Assembly (NCBI RefSeq): GCF_013359905.1 | Contig: NZ_JABMCC010000121.1 | Coordinates: forward strand, 744,001 to 808,000 | DNA length: 64,000 nucleotides | Reading direction: 5' to 3' | Origin: Paenibacillus taichungensis | GTDB taxonomy: Bacteria > Bacillota > Bacilli > Paenibacillales > Paenibacillaceae | Shown: in pieces, positions 33,741 to 41,630 of the stretch | Layout: each line of letters starts with the position of its first letter | Position numbering within the stretch: the stretch's first letter is position 1 | Position numbers and translations under genes: made by a program | The notes under the pieces: generated by a model | What the model was told of the DNA's origin: nothing | Seen by the model: only the letters and a program-made list of their open reading frames with translations | The model's database searches: none

Positions 33741-33809
33741 GTTGGTCAATGGCTTTAATTGGAGAAATTGGTATCGTATCTCTTCCTCGCATTGTATAAT
33801 AATGCAGTT

Positions 33810-33825
33810 GTGTAAAAGTTTACAC
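33810..33825. promoter_or_regulatory. Inverted repeat downstream of a TATAAT
   Basis: GTGTAAA-AG-TTTACAC is a perfect 7-2-7 inverted repeat 10 bp after TATAAT (33795-33800). It precedes the DUF2569 gene and could be a repressor site. No convincing -35 is visible at standard spacing. Confidence 0.4.
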
Positions 33826-33877
33826 GAGAAAGAGGAGTCATCTCAGAATAACAAAACAGAATAGGAGGTGTTATTTA

Positions 33878-34384
33878 GTGGAACCACAAATTGAAGAAAA
33901 GAAGGTTGATTATCGACCTTTGGGTATATCAGGACTTGGGGGATGGTTGATTCTCGTCCATATTGGACTTTATCTCACCATCATTATGCTTGTTGTGCAA
34001 TTATTTCAATACCTTGTACCTTCAATGACGAGAGAGACTTGGGAGCTCTTAACTTCCAAACAATCTGACTATTATCACGCATGGTGGGGCCCGGTTCTCA
34101 TTTTTGAAACGGTATATAATGTGCTATTTTTAGTATTTAGCGTATATACGCTGATTACGTTTTATAGAAAGAAATCGATATTCCCTCGTCTTATGATTAT
34201 GTTTTACAGTGTCAGTCTAGCCGTGGGCATTATTGATTATCTGTTATTACTTCAGATTCCTATGGCGGTAGAACTTGAGGATGGAAGTTTGTTAAAAGGG
34301 ATAGGCAGGTCGGTACTCACCTGTGCCATATGGATTCCTTATTTTATCAAATCAGTTCGAGTTCACAATACGTTTGTCAGATAA
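33878..34384 (+). CDS. DUF2569 family membrane protein
   Basis: 168 residues, GTG start with TAGGAGGTG upstream. Four hydrophobic segments are seen. The opening LGISGLGGWLILVHIGLYLT is the DUF2569 signature. The family is of unknown function. A terminator follows right after the stop. Confidence 0.82.
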   Translation: MEPQIEEKKVDYRPLGISGLGGWLILVHIGLYLTIIMLVVQLFQYLVPSMTRETWELLTSKQSDYYHAWWGPVLIFETVYNVLFLVFSVYTLITFYRKKSIFPRLMIMFYSVSLAVGIIDYLLLLQIPMAVELEDGSLLKGIGRSVLTCAIWIPYFIKSVRVHNTFVR

Positions 34385-34390
34385 AAACAT

Positions 34391-34429
34391 AAGCCCCGAC
34401 CTAAGATGGAAGATCTAGGGCCGGGGTTT
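34391..34429 (+). terminator. Terminator of the DUF2569 gene
   Basis: AAGCCCCGACC pairs with GGGCCGGGGTTT (two mismatches near the loop) and a short T-rich stretch follows. Confidence 0.75.
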
Positions 34430-34462
34430 GTTATAAGGGTTTCAAATAGAGGAGGAGATATC

Positions 34463-35077
34463 TTGAAAATTTTCTTAGTAAGGCACGGGATGGATGAGGA
34501 GGGTTATAGAGGTGGCTGGAGTCAGCGAGGGCTCATTGAGGAAGGTATTAATCAATCGGCGAGGCTCGGAGATTACCTGTACCATCATTCAGAGCAATAT
34601 AAGATAAACACAGTGATTAGCAGTGATCTTCCGCGTGCAGTACAGACTGCCAAAGAGATTGAAAAAAGACTGTACATAAAGGGGCTTTATCTGAAAGACT
34701 GGAGAGAAATGAACAACGGAGATTTGGCTGGAATGCCAAATAAGGAAGCAGAATTGAAATATGCAGGAGTTTATTTTAACACTCTTGGCATGGACACTCC
34801 GTTTCCAGGAGGAGAAAGTCCTCGGAATTTTTATAACAGAATATGTACATCCTTTCGGGATTTATGCCGAAGTATAGAGGAGCAACAGATCAAATCGAAT
34901 GTTCTACTGGTCACGCACGGCGGAGTAATCAACATCCTTTATTATCTCTTAGGAAACCAAAATTGGACCAATACATCGGTGTTTCATTCTATTGGGAATA
35001 CCAGTGTTCATACGCTTGAAAAAGGAGTAAATGGTTGGGAGTTTAGCAGCATGAATATGATGAGTCATCTAGGTTAG
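34463..35077 (+). CDS. Histidine phosphatase family protein
   Basis: 204 residues. The TTG at 34463 has GAGGAGG just upstream; the longer frame overlaps the preceding terminator and is not used. The catalytic RHG lies at the start (LKIFLVRHGMDEEG) and the second catalytic His in VLLVTHGGVINIL. TVISSDLPRAVQTAKEI is the usual SS(D/P)xxRAxQTA motif. It acts on a phosphorylated small molecule or protein in the cytoplasm. Substrate unknown. Confidence 0.92.
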   Translation: MKIFLVRHGMDEEGYRGGWSQRGLIEEGINQSARLGDYLYHHSEQYKINTVISSDLPRAVQTAKEIEKRLYIKGLYLKDWREMNNGDLAGMPNKEAELKYAGVYFNTLGMDTPFPGGESPRNFYNRICTSFRDLCRSIEEQQIKSNVLLVTHGGVINILYYLLGNQNWTNTSVFHSIGNTSVHTLEKGVNGWEFSSMNMMSHLG

Positions 35078-35136
35078 AAAAGGGAGTATATAAAAGCAGC
35101 AATTTTCACAACAATTAATTCTTTTTCAGTCATAAT

Positions 35137-35166
35137 AAAGACTGCCGACAGGTGCCGTCAGTCTTT
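35137..35166. terminator. Convergent bidirectional terminator
   Basis: AAAGACTG (35137-35144) pairs with CAGTCTTT (35159-35166) and an inner CG/CG step. It lies between the phosphatase gene and the minus-strand acetyltransferase gene. Confidence 0.8.
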
Positions 35167-35177
35167 ATATATATTAT

Positions 35178-35624
35178 TTAGTTTATCTGAAGCAGACGCA
35201 CTATTTCACCATCTATTACTTCTTCACTAGTTTTTATAAACCCTAAAGATTCATACAACTTTCCCGCAATTAGATTGTCTGGTCGGTGTCCAATCATGAT
35301 TCTTGTGTAATTTGAAATACGCATAAGCTGAATCAAAGTTTTCATTGCTGCCTTGCCATAACCTTTTCCTTGATGCTTCTCGTCAATCATTATGGCAGGA
35401 ATCCAGTAGTTATCATCCTTGTCTGGGTTCGCACAGAATACGAGAAAACCGACTAAAACCTCTTCCGAGTAAATAGCACGTAATTCAAAATCATTAACAT
35501 ATTTAGATTCAGCAATCCAATAAACGACAGGTGCAGGAAAGATATGAAGCTGTTCTGGCTTAACTTTAAGCTGGGTACATTCATACCAATTTTCATTAGA
35601 CACTGGCTTTAATACAACTACCAT
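35178..35624 (-). CDS. GNAT acetyltransferase (BltD-like)
   Basis: 148 residues. YWIPAIMIDEKHQGKGYGKA is the GNAT core with the acetyl-CoA loop QGKGYG, and AGKLYESLGFIKT the last helix-strand. The overall pattern (LHIFPAPVVYWIAESKYVND, FLVFCANPDKDDNYWI) resembles the spermine/spermidine acetyltransferase BltD group. The ribosome site GGGAGGAAT can be hidden by pairing with an upstream leader RNA (see 35651-35721), so expression may depend on translation of a 15-residue leader peptide. Confidence 0.88.
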   Translation of the reverse strand: MVVVLKPVSNENWYECTQLKVKPEQLHIFPAPVVYWIAESKYVNDFELRAIYSEEVLVGFLVFCANPDKDDNYWIPAIMIDEKHQGKGYGKAAMKTLIQLMRISNYTRIMIGHRPDNLIAGKLYESLGFIKTSEEVIDGEIVRLLQIN

Positions 35625-35630
35625 ACAAAA

Positions 35631-35671
35631 TTCCTCCCAAATTTTACTTTGCAGAGGAATTTATCCTCTGC
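35631..35671 (-). promoter_or_regulatory. Candidate translational attenuator of the BltD-like gene
   Basis: On the minus strand GCAGAGGA/TCCTCTGC forms an 8-bp hairpin with a 5-nt loop (35651-35671). The 3' arm region AAATTCCTC is also exactly complementary to GAGGAATTT, the Shine-Dalgarno region of the acetyltransferase gene. The two pairings exclude each other. The hairpin begins right after the leader-peptide stop codon, so a ribosome there would decide which one forms. Confidence 0.55.
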
Positions 35672-35673
35672 AC

Positions 35674-35721
35674 TTACTTCGTATCCTTCCTAAAAATCAT
35701 TGCAACATGGTTATTCTTCAT
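35674..35721 (-). CDS. 15-residue leader peptide upstream of the acetyltransferase
   Basis: ATG 35721 has AAAGGAGTG at good spacing and reads MKNNHVAMIFRKDTK before TAA. It is followed at once by a hairpin and, 50 bp later, by the acetyltransferase start. Small leader ORF, hairpin and resistance-type enzyme together are the usual layout of ribosome-mediated attenuation in Gram-positive resistance genes. No known leader of this sequence comes to mind. Confidence 0.55.
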   Translation of the reverse strand: MKNNHVAMIFRKDTK

Positions 35722-35903
35722 ACCACATCACTCCTTTCGAAATGAAAAAACTCTAATGTAGGTTATTTGCTATTTTGTTTAATATATCCTTCTTTTATCA
35801 GTGAAAATAGATTGAACATATCAATCATTTCAAAACAAATAGTTGAGAAAATGGCCTACTACGCTACAATGGAATGAAATGGAAGTATAAGGAGGTTGCA
35901 GAT

Positions 35904-36560
35904 ATGATTAATAAACCAAGTGAATTGTTGCGTGAGTTGAAGTCCTTGTCTGGACCTTTTCCGACTTGGGATACCGAACAGTTACCGGATCGACCAGGGG
36001 ATCTTTTTCTGGAATGGTTGAGACTGGCCATTGATTATGAGGTAAAGGAACCCCATGCGATGACGATCTCGACGGTGGACTCGAATGGTTTTCCAGATGC
36101 ACGAGTATTGATTTTGAAAGACGTGGTTGACGAAGCTTTTTATTTTGCATCTGGCTGGGAGAGTCGAAAAGGACAGCAGCTGGAGAACAATCCGCATGTG
36201 GCACTGACCTTTTACTGGCCTACATTGGGCAGACAGATCCGCATAAGGGGAGAAGCTGTGGATATGGGCGAGGAAGCAGGTGCAGCGGATTTTCGGAAAA
36301 GATCGGCAGGTGCGCGCGCAGTTGCGATGACAGGACGACAGAGTCAGGAGCTGGAGAGTGAGGAAGAATTGGAACGCGCCATTGCCGCTCAGAAAGAGCG
36401 GATCAGCCGGGATTCTGATGTCATTACACCGAATTGGAGACTGTACGCCGTGAACGCAAAGGAAGTTGAGTTCTGGCAGGGAGACCCGGAGCGAAAGCAT
36501 GTGCGAATCCAATATGTTCTGCAACATGGGCAATGGAAGCAACGGCGATTATGGCCGTGA
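35904..36560 (+). CDS. pdxH: Pyridoxamine 5'-phosphate oxidase
   Basis: 218 residues from ATG 35904 (AAGGAGG upstream). The family order is clear: EPHAMTISTVDSNGFPDARV, LILKDVVDEAFYFASGWESR with KGQQLENNPHVALTFYWPTL, then GRQIRIRGEAV, and the C-terminal VEFWQGDPERKHVRIQY. It oxidises pyridoxine or pyridoxamine phosphate to pyridoxal phosphate with FMN. The FMN-binding and C-terminal RLHDR-like regions are present in altered form (NPERKH-type ending), so a pdxH-like role on a related substrate is possible. Confidence 0.85.
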   Translation: MINKPSELLRELKSLSGPFPTWDTEQLPDRPGDLFLEWLRLAIDYEVKEPHAMTISTVDSNGFPDARVLILKDVVDEAFYFASGWESRKGQQLENNPHVALTFYWPTLGRQIRIRGEAVDMGEEAGAADFRKRSAGARAVAMTGRQSQELESEEELERAIAAQKERISRDSDVITPNWRLYAVNAKEVEFWQGDPERKHVRIQYVLQHGQWKQRRLWP

Positions 36561-36581
36561 TTTGATAAAGGGGGGAATTGT

Positions 36582-36890
36582 GTGAGTCGTAGAACTACAG
36601 GGACACTGCTGCTGGTCATAGCGGCATTTCTATACGGTGTTCGATATTTGAGTGCTGCCATTTTTGGTTCTGGTGTGGCTTCGTGGAATTCGGAATTGTT
36701 TCAGGAGATGCTGAATTATGTGGGAACCGCTCCGCAAAGTTGGAGTATAGCTGCTTTAATCCTGGGTTTGTTCTATTTAGTATGGGCGGAATATGAAGCA
36801 ACCAGCTCCAAAACCAAAGAAAGTCTCAAGCGTTTTGTGAGTTATGAATCTGTAGATCAAGAAGCGGGAAGCCAGAACAAAACAGATTAA
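36582..36890 (+). CDS. Small two-helix membrane protein
   Basis: 102 residues, GTG start after AAAGGGGGG. Two hydrophobic segments (TLLLVIAAFLYGVRYLSAAI and WSIAALILGLFYLVWAEYEA) and a charged tail. It is 21 bp downstream of pdxH and is probably co-transcribed. Similar small proteins are common in Paenibacillus; function unknown. Confidence 0.7.
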   Translation: MSRRTTGTLLLVIAAFLYGVRYLSAAIFGSGVASWNSELFQEMLNYVGTAPQSWSIAALILGLFYLVWAEYEATSSKTKESLKRFVSYESVDQEAGSQNKTD

Positions 36891-36958
36891 CTGGATAGTG
36901 TGAGTTCTTATCAGCAACAGTTGCTAAATTAATTTGTATAAGCTGGGGAGGCATACAT

Positions 36959-37528
36959 ATGAAGTCCATTGAAAGTTATTTTGATCCATTTCCGGTATTG
37001 GAAACAGAACGATTGCTCCTTAGGCCCATTACCTATGCTGATCTGGATGAGATGTACCGTTATTGCGCGGTTCCTGCTGTATCGGAGTACACAACTTGGG
37101 ACGCACATCAGAGCAAGGAGGATACGAAAGCCTTTATTGATTTTGTGACGAGTCGATATGAGGTGGATAAGCTGGGGCCATGGGGGATTGAGGATAAACA
37201 AACGAAGAAGTTGATTGGCAGCTGCAATTATTTAGGATGCGACAGCAACAGTATGAGGGTGGAATTAGGTTATGTGTTATCCAATGAGTACTGGGGCCAA
37301 GGCATCATGACGGAAGCGGTTAGCCGAATCATTCAATTTGGATTTGAAGACATCGGGTTGGAACGAATTCAGGCTAAATGTCTGGTGGGTAACATCGGCT
37401 CCGCAAAGGTCATGGAAAAGACAGGCATGAAATTCGAGGGGCTTTTACGGAGTTATATGAAAATTAAAAACGAAATGCAGGATTTGAATTTGTATGCGAT
37501 GACCAGAGAAGATTTTCAATCGTTATAA
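36959..37528 (+). CDS. RimJ/RimL-type GNAT acetyltransferase
   Basis: 189 residues. Signature: LETERLLLRPITYADLDEMY at the N-terminus, VELGYVLSNEYWGQGIMTEA (acetyl-CoA loop), RIQAKCLVGNIGSAKVMEKT followed by GMKFEG. This is the RimJ/RimL group that acetylates N-termini of proteins or small amines. GGGGAGG precedes the ATG. The substrate is not known. Confidence 0.9.
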   Translation: MKSIESYFDPFPVLETERLLLRPITYADLDEMYRYCAVPAVSEYTTWDAHQSKEDTKAFIDFVTSRYEVDKLGPWGIEDKQTKKLIGSCNYLGCDSNSMRVELGYVLSNEYWGQGIMTEAVSRIIQFGFEDIGLERIQAKCLVGNIGSAKVMEKTGMKFEGLLRSYMKIKNEMQDLNLYAMTREDFQSL

Positions 37529-37557
37529 CCTGCTGAACATGTTTGAAAGGAATGTTA

Positions 37558-38187
37558 ATGTTGACCAAAGGAATACTATTTGTTGTCCTTTTTATGACTC
37601 TTTTAAGTAACTCTGAAGTATCCGATAGTCTGTCCGAAGTCTCTAATCTGTCTCCTGCGCCTACGATATTTACAGAAGAAGAATTTAAAGTGCAGAATAA
37701 AGCAAAGAATATCACCATTCAAATCGGAGATACTCGAGCAGAGGTTGAGCAGCAGTTGGGGAAACACGTGGATTATTATTATCATACGAATGTTTACCAG
37801 TATAAAGGGATGTGGATTCATTACAAAGAAGGAATTGTGGATGGAATCGTGATCGATGATGCGGCTGCAAATTCCAAAAAATATAAAACGCCAAGTGGCA
37901 TAGGTTATGGCAGTACAATTCAAGAGGTAATCCAGCAATACGGAAAGAAAGCCTTTATTGATTCTAATCAAAGAAAAGTACGCTCAATTACGTATCTCAT
38001 GGAGAGAGATAAACAAGGCAACTACAGTGTAATAACGTCATTTGATAAATTCGTACTTGAAGGTGGCTATGAAAATTTGATGATTCTATCCATGGTGATC
38101 GATCAGCAAAGTCGTGTGTCATTCTTGATGATTGCAGACTATGAATTTGCATATCATCCTGAGCATAGATGGACTGAAACTCAATAA
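37558..38187 (+). CDS. Secreted hypothetical protein (SmpA/DUF4309-like)
   Basis: About 209 residues from ATG 37558 (AAAGGA six bases upstream). Residues 1-20 form a hydrophobic signal (TKGILFVVLFMTLLSNSEVS). The body contains two similar units, NITIQIGDTRAEVEQQLGKH and PSGIGYGSTIQEVIQQYGKK, the pattern of proteins in which a short beta-helix unit (I-x-x-G-x-x-x-x-E-V-x-x-x-x-G) occurs, as in SmpA/OmlA or DUF4309. It should lie outside the membrane. Function unknown. Confidence 0.7.
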   Translation: MLTKGILFVVLFMTLLSNSEVSDSLSEVSNLSPAPTIFTEEEFKVQNKAKNITIQIGDTRAEVEQQLGKHVDYYYHTNVYQYKGMWIHYKEGIVDGIVIDDAAANSKKYKTPSGIGYGSTIQEVIQQYGKKAFIDSNQRKVRSITYLMERDKQGNYSVITSFDKFVLEGGYENLMILSMVIDQQSRVSFLMIADYEFAYHPEHRWTETQ

Positions 38188-38312
38188 AATGGCTGGGGGG
38201 TACTCTGTTTTTAACATCCCAACGTACATAATGTCATATCGTGCATCGACCGGGATCCGCTATAATCTCCAAGTTGAAAAAACATGGATAAGGAATCGGG
38301 AGGTACATTGAA

Positions 38313-39281
38313 TTGACAGCGAAAAACAAATATAAATCACTTGAACTTGAAACACCCGGCGTATATGAACTGGAAGGACTGGAGGTCGGCGTAACCTCCA
38401 ATTGCAATTACAAATGCGACTATTGCTGCGCCTACAATCGGGACGATGGGCAATGCATCAGCGGTCAGGAGGTTATCCGAATCATCCGTGAGCTTCCGCG
38501 GCTCAAGCGGGTGCGTTTGTCCGGGGGAGAGGTGACTCTGAAATATCAGGATTGCCTGGAGATTGTGACGTATTGTGGGGAACATGGCATCGACACGCAA
38601 TTAAATACCAATGCCAGCCTGCTAACGGAAGAACGAATTCATGCTTTGCGGGATGCAGGCTTGTCCAATATTCATATATCTTTTAACTATACAGACCGGG
38701 AGGCTTATGCAGCCTATTACCGTGTACATCCGCGCATGTATGAGCGATTGGAGCATAACATTCGTCTTTGTACTGAAGCGGGGCTGGAAACTGTGCTTGA
38801 AACGCTGTTATTCGAAGGAACCCAAGCGAACATGCAAGCTATTAGCGATAAAGTCTATGAACTGGGTGTGCGCATCCATGAGATTCAGAACAGCATCGTG
38901 ATGCCACACAGTAGATGGAGCAAGATTGCCTCCAAGGAGTCCCTCATCCAGTCCGTAAATGATCTGATCAAGCACAAGAAAGAAGATACGACATTATATT
39001 TTACCTGTATGGATCGTTTCGCGGAGCAATTGGGGTTACGAGAACAACCGGGTGTGTATTTCTCCAATTGTGTGGATGGGACGAAGCAGCTACATTTACA
39101 CGGTAATGGGGATATTCTCATCTGTGAGTTATGCCACCCAGTCGTGATCGGCAATATCTACGAGGGTACGTCTTTGAAGGATATTTATACCAAGCAGCCA
39201 CAAGCGTTAATGGATTATCTAGAAAAGCAGCCCTGCCCTGCATACGATGCTCTTTTTGCTGGTGAACAGTCCCGTTTATAG
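38313..39281 (+). CDS. Radical SAM protein
   Basis: 322 residues; TTG start at 38313 with GGGAGG nine bases before. The 4Fe-4S motif is Cys31-x3-Cys35-x2-Cys38 (TSNCNYKCDYCCAYN). RVRLSGGEVTL is the GGE motif. The C-terminal part (SNCVDGTKQLHLHGNGDILI, then CELCHPVVIGNIYEG) resembles the MoaA/SPASM-like end with further Cys. No RiPP precursor or molybdopterin gene is close by. A 10-codon frame (38284-38316) ends in a TGA overlapping the TTG start. The reaction is unknown. Confidence 0.88.
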   Translation: MTAKNKYKSLELETPGVYELEGLEVGVTSNCNYKCDYCCAYNRDDGQCISGQEVIRIIRELPRLKRVRLSGGEVTLKYQDCLEIVTYCGEHGIDTQLNTNASLLTEERIHALRDAGLSNIHISFNYTDREAYAAYYRVHPRMYERLEHNIRLCTEAGLETVLETLLFEGTQANMQAISDKVYELGVRIHEIQNSIVMPHSRWSKIASKESLIQSVNDLIKHKKEDTTLYFTCMDRFAEQLGLREQPGVYFSNCVDGTKQLHLHGNGDILICELCHPVVIGNIYEGTSLKDIYTKQPQALMDYLEKQPCPAYDALFAGEQSRL

Positions 39282-39356
39282 AAAGTTGTTTAGCATCGAA
39301 CTTGTCCCTATTTAGGGTACATATATAGATTGAGATTCATCATTATCACTTATATG

Positions 39357-39404
39357 GAAGGTTGTCTGATTTCCTCTCGGGGGAAAGGATGACCTTCTTT
39401 TTTT
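39357..39404 (+). terminator. Intrinsic terminator
   Basis: GAAGGTTGTC pairs with GATGACCTTC through two G-U pairs, with an inner TTTCC/GGAAA stem, and is followed by T7. It closes the radical SAM gene. Confidence 0.85.
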
Positions 39405-39485
39405 GCGTTCAGCCTGTTTCAGATTCATTTAAGCTAGCCCGCCTATGATGAGCCTTAAGAACTTAGATGAAGAGGTGAACTTCAT

Positions 39486-40472
39486 ATGATGAAGATCTAT
39501 CCAAAAACCAACGAGAACGACCCATATAAAAATGCAAAACCAAGGCGCAAATGGCTGATGATTATCCTTGTTATTGTTCTGGGCCTTGGTACCGTGATAT
39601 ACAGCCTGGCAGATCGCTACTTAATCCGGCATGTACAGGTTGTTGTAGCGGATGACAATACATCAGTAACCAGCACCTCTAATGATACTTCAACCCCGAC
39701 GACTGAAATAAATGCAACGTCAGATGACTGGAACTATTCCAGCGATGATATGCAGGTCAAAATCGACAAGGTGCAGACGGGGTCCGGCTCAGATCAGATT
39801 ACGTATTACGTCGCAGATGTACAGCTGACAGATGTGAGCAGCCTGCGCTCGGCTCTGGCAGATAACAGCTTTGGCACGAATATTACCGAAAACACTTCAG
39901 AGATAGCATTGGCCAACAATGCCATCTTTGCTATCAATGGTGACTATTACGGCTTCCGTGATGATGGCGTAATTATCCGCAATGGTACGGTATATCGGGA
40001 TGATCCGGTGCGTGATGCGATGGCATTGTTCAGTGATGGCACGATGAAGACATATAACGAGACAGAAGAATCCTCATCGGAATTGCTGGCGGAAGGTGCG
40101 ACCAATACGCTATCTTTTGGACCAATTCTGATTCAGGACGGTGAGATTGTAAGTGACTTCAGCAGTGTGAAAATCGATAACAACTTTGGTAACCGGTCGA
40201 TCCAGGATGCCAATCCGAGAACTGCAATCGGCATGATCGCCCCGAATCATTATGTATTTGTTGTGGTTGACGGACGGCAGGATGACAGCCGTGGCATGAC
40301 GTTGGCAGAGCTTGCCGATGTCATGAAAGGTCTTGGAGCAACGGAAGCCTACAATCTGGACGGCGGCGGTTCATCCACAATGTATTTCATGGGCCGGGTT
40401 GTTAATAATCCGCTGGGGAGAAACCAGGAACGCGGCGTAAGTGACATCCTTTATCTGAAAGAGGGACAATGA
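39486..40472 (+). CDS. Membrane-anchored phosphodiester glycosidase (NAGPA-like)
   Basis: 328 residues. One N-terminal helix (WLMIILVIVLGLGTVIYSLA), then a Ser/Thr-rich linker, then a NAGPA domain with the family motifs AIFAINGDYYGFRDDG, NPRTAIGMI and NLDGGGSSTMYF near the end. The domain removes sugars linked by phosphodiester bonds, or acts in exopolysaccharide or teichoic acid metabolism, outside the cell. It overlaps the next gene (ATGA), a glycosyltransferase-GtrA fusion, so the two probably act on the same surface polymer. Confidence 0.9.
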   Translation: MMKIYPKTNENDPYKNAKPRRKWLMIILVIVLGLGTVIYSLADRYLIRHVQVVVADDNTSVTSTSNDTSTPTTEINATSDDWNYSSDDMQVKIDKVQTGSGSDQITYYVADVQLTDVSSLRSALADNSFGTNITENTSEIALANNAIFAINGDYYGFRDDGVIIRNGTVYRDDPVRDAMALFSDGTMKTYNETEESSSELLAEGATNTLSFGPILIQDGEIVSDFSSVKIDNNFGNRSIQDANPRTAIGMIAPNHYVFVVVDGRQDDSRGMTLAELADVMKGLGATEAYNLDGGGSSTMYFMGRVVNNPLGRNQERGVSDILYLKEGQ

Positions 40473-41488
40473 TCATGACTATATTAATTCCATCATACGA
40501 ACCGGATGTTCGTTTATTGAATCTCGTGTTGCAGTTGCAGACGTTTCAGTTAGGACCCATTGTCATTGTAGATGATGGTAGCGGACCAGGTTACAGGGGG
40601 ATTTTCGAGACGGCAGAAGCCTATGGGTGTACAGTCCTGACACATACAGTTAATCTGGGCAAGGGACGTGCACTCAAGACAGGATTTCAATATATTAAGG
40701 AACATGGCCCACAGGGCGGTATTGTGTGCGCAGACAGTGACGGCCAACATCTGCCGCATGATATCAAACGCATCTTTGATGTACTATTGGAGCAAACGAA
40801 TCCGGGGATTGTACTGGGTAGCCGTCGGTTCAGTGGAACCATTCCAGCGCGTAGTCGTTTTGGTAACACGGTCACACGAGGTGTCTTTTCTCTCACGACA
40901 GGTACGAAAGTATACGATACACAGACAGGCCTGCGAGGTTTTCCGTACTCGATGCTGGACTGGCTGTGCCAGATACCGGGGGAAAGATTTGAATATGAAA
41001 TGAACATGCTGCTAACAGCACATAAAGAAGGGTATGAGATTACTGAGGAGTTTATTGATACGGTCTATCTGGATCATAACAAATCTTCTCATTTTCGCCC
41101 ATTGGTAGATTCATTCCGCATTTATATGCCGATTCTGATGTTCAGTACGTCTTCGGTGTTATCGGCCTTGATCGATTTTGGCTTACTGTTCGTGATCCAG
41201 TATTTCACGCATAATCTGTTCCTATCGGTCGTTGCAGCGAGACTGTGCAGCTCCATCTTCAACTATACGATCAATCGGAAATATGTATTTTCAGCTGGGA
41301 AAACGTCCAGAGTCCGTCAGTCTTTACCGAAGTACTTCTCACTGGTCATTCTGGTGCTGTTATTAAATTACGGATTGTTGTACTTCTACAATGAAAAATT
41401 GATTATCCCGCTGATTGCAGCCAAGCTGTTAACAGAGGTATCGATCTTTGTGTTCAGCTATTGGGCGCAGCGCAGATTTGTATATTAA
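40469..41488 (+). CDS. Bifunctional family 2 glycosyltransferase with GtrA domain
   Basis: 339 residues. The N-terminal GT-A domain has VIVDDGSG, NLGKGRALKTGF and the DxD-like ADSDGQH, as in polyprenol-phosphate sugar transferases. The C-terminal 120 residues have four membrane helices and the GtrA sequence (SSIFNYTINRKYVFS). Such fusions make a lipid-linked sugar and help move it across the membrane. The start overlaps the stop of the phosphodiester glycosidase gene (ATGA). A strong terminator follows. Confidence 0.92.
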   Translation: MIMTILIPSYEPDVRLLNLVLQLQTFQLGPIVIVDDGSGPGYRGIFETAEAYGCTVLTHTVNLGKGRALKTGFQYIKEHGPQGGIVCADSDGQHLPHDIKRIFDVLLEQTNPGIVLGSRRFSGTIPARSRFGNTVTRGVFSLTTGTKVYDTQTGLRGFPYSMLDWLCQIPGERFEYEMNMLLTAHKEGYEITEEFIDTVYLDHNKSSHFRPLVDSFRIYMPILMFSTSSVLSALIDFGLLFVIQYFTHNLFLSVVAARLCSSIFNYTINRKYVFSAGKTSRVRQSLPKYFSLVILVLLLNYGLLYFYNEKLIIPLIAAKLLTEVSIFVFSYWAQRRFVY

Positions 41489-41564
41489 CTTTGTATATTA
41501 AAACTCATAGACCAAAAGAAGACACGGCCACTCAAAAGAATATCATGCGCTTCTTGGTAATAAA

Positions 41565-41609
41565 AAAGGTCGAGAACAGGGTAAAGCATACCCCTGTTCT
41601 CGACCTTTT
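41565..41609. terminator. Strong bidirectional terminator
   Basis: AAAGGTCGAGAACAGGG-TA pairs with TACCCCTGTTCTCGACCTTT (one bulge) around a 5-nt loop, about 19 bp of stem, with A- and T-runs on either side. It separates the glycosyltransferase and PTS operons. Confidence 0.92.
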
Positions 41610-41630
41610 GAACTCAAAGGAGGACGAGCG

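Noticed and set aside
38188..39485. RiPP gene cluster around the radical SAM gene
   Set aside because: No precursor-like small gene with a core peptide, no transporter and no RRE-type partner is seen. The 10-codon mini-ORF is too short and too close to the start to be a precursor.
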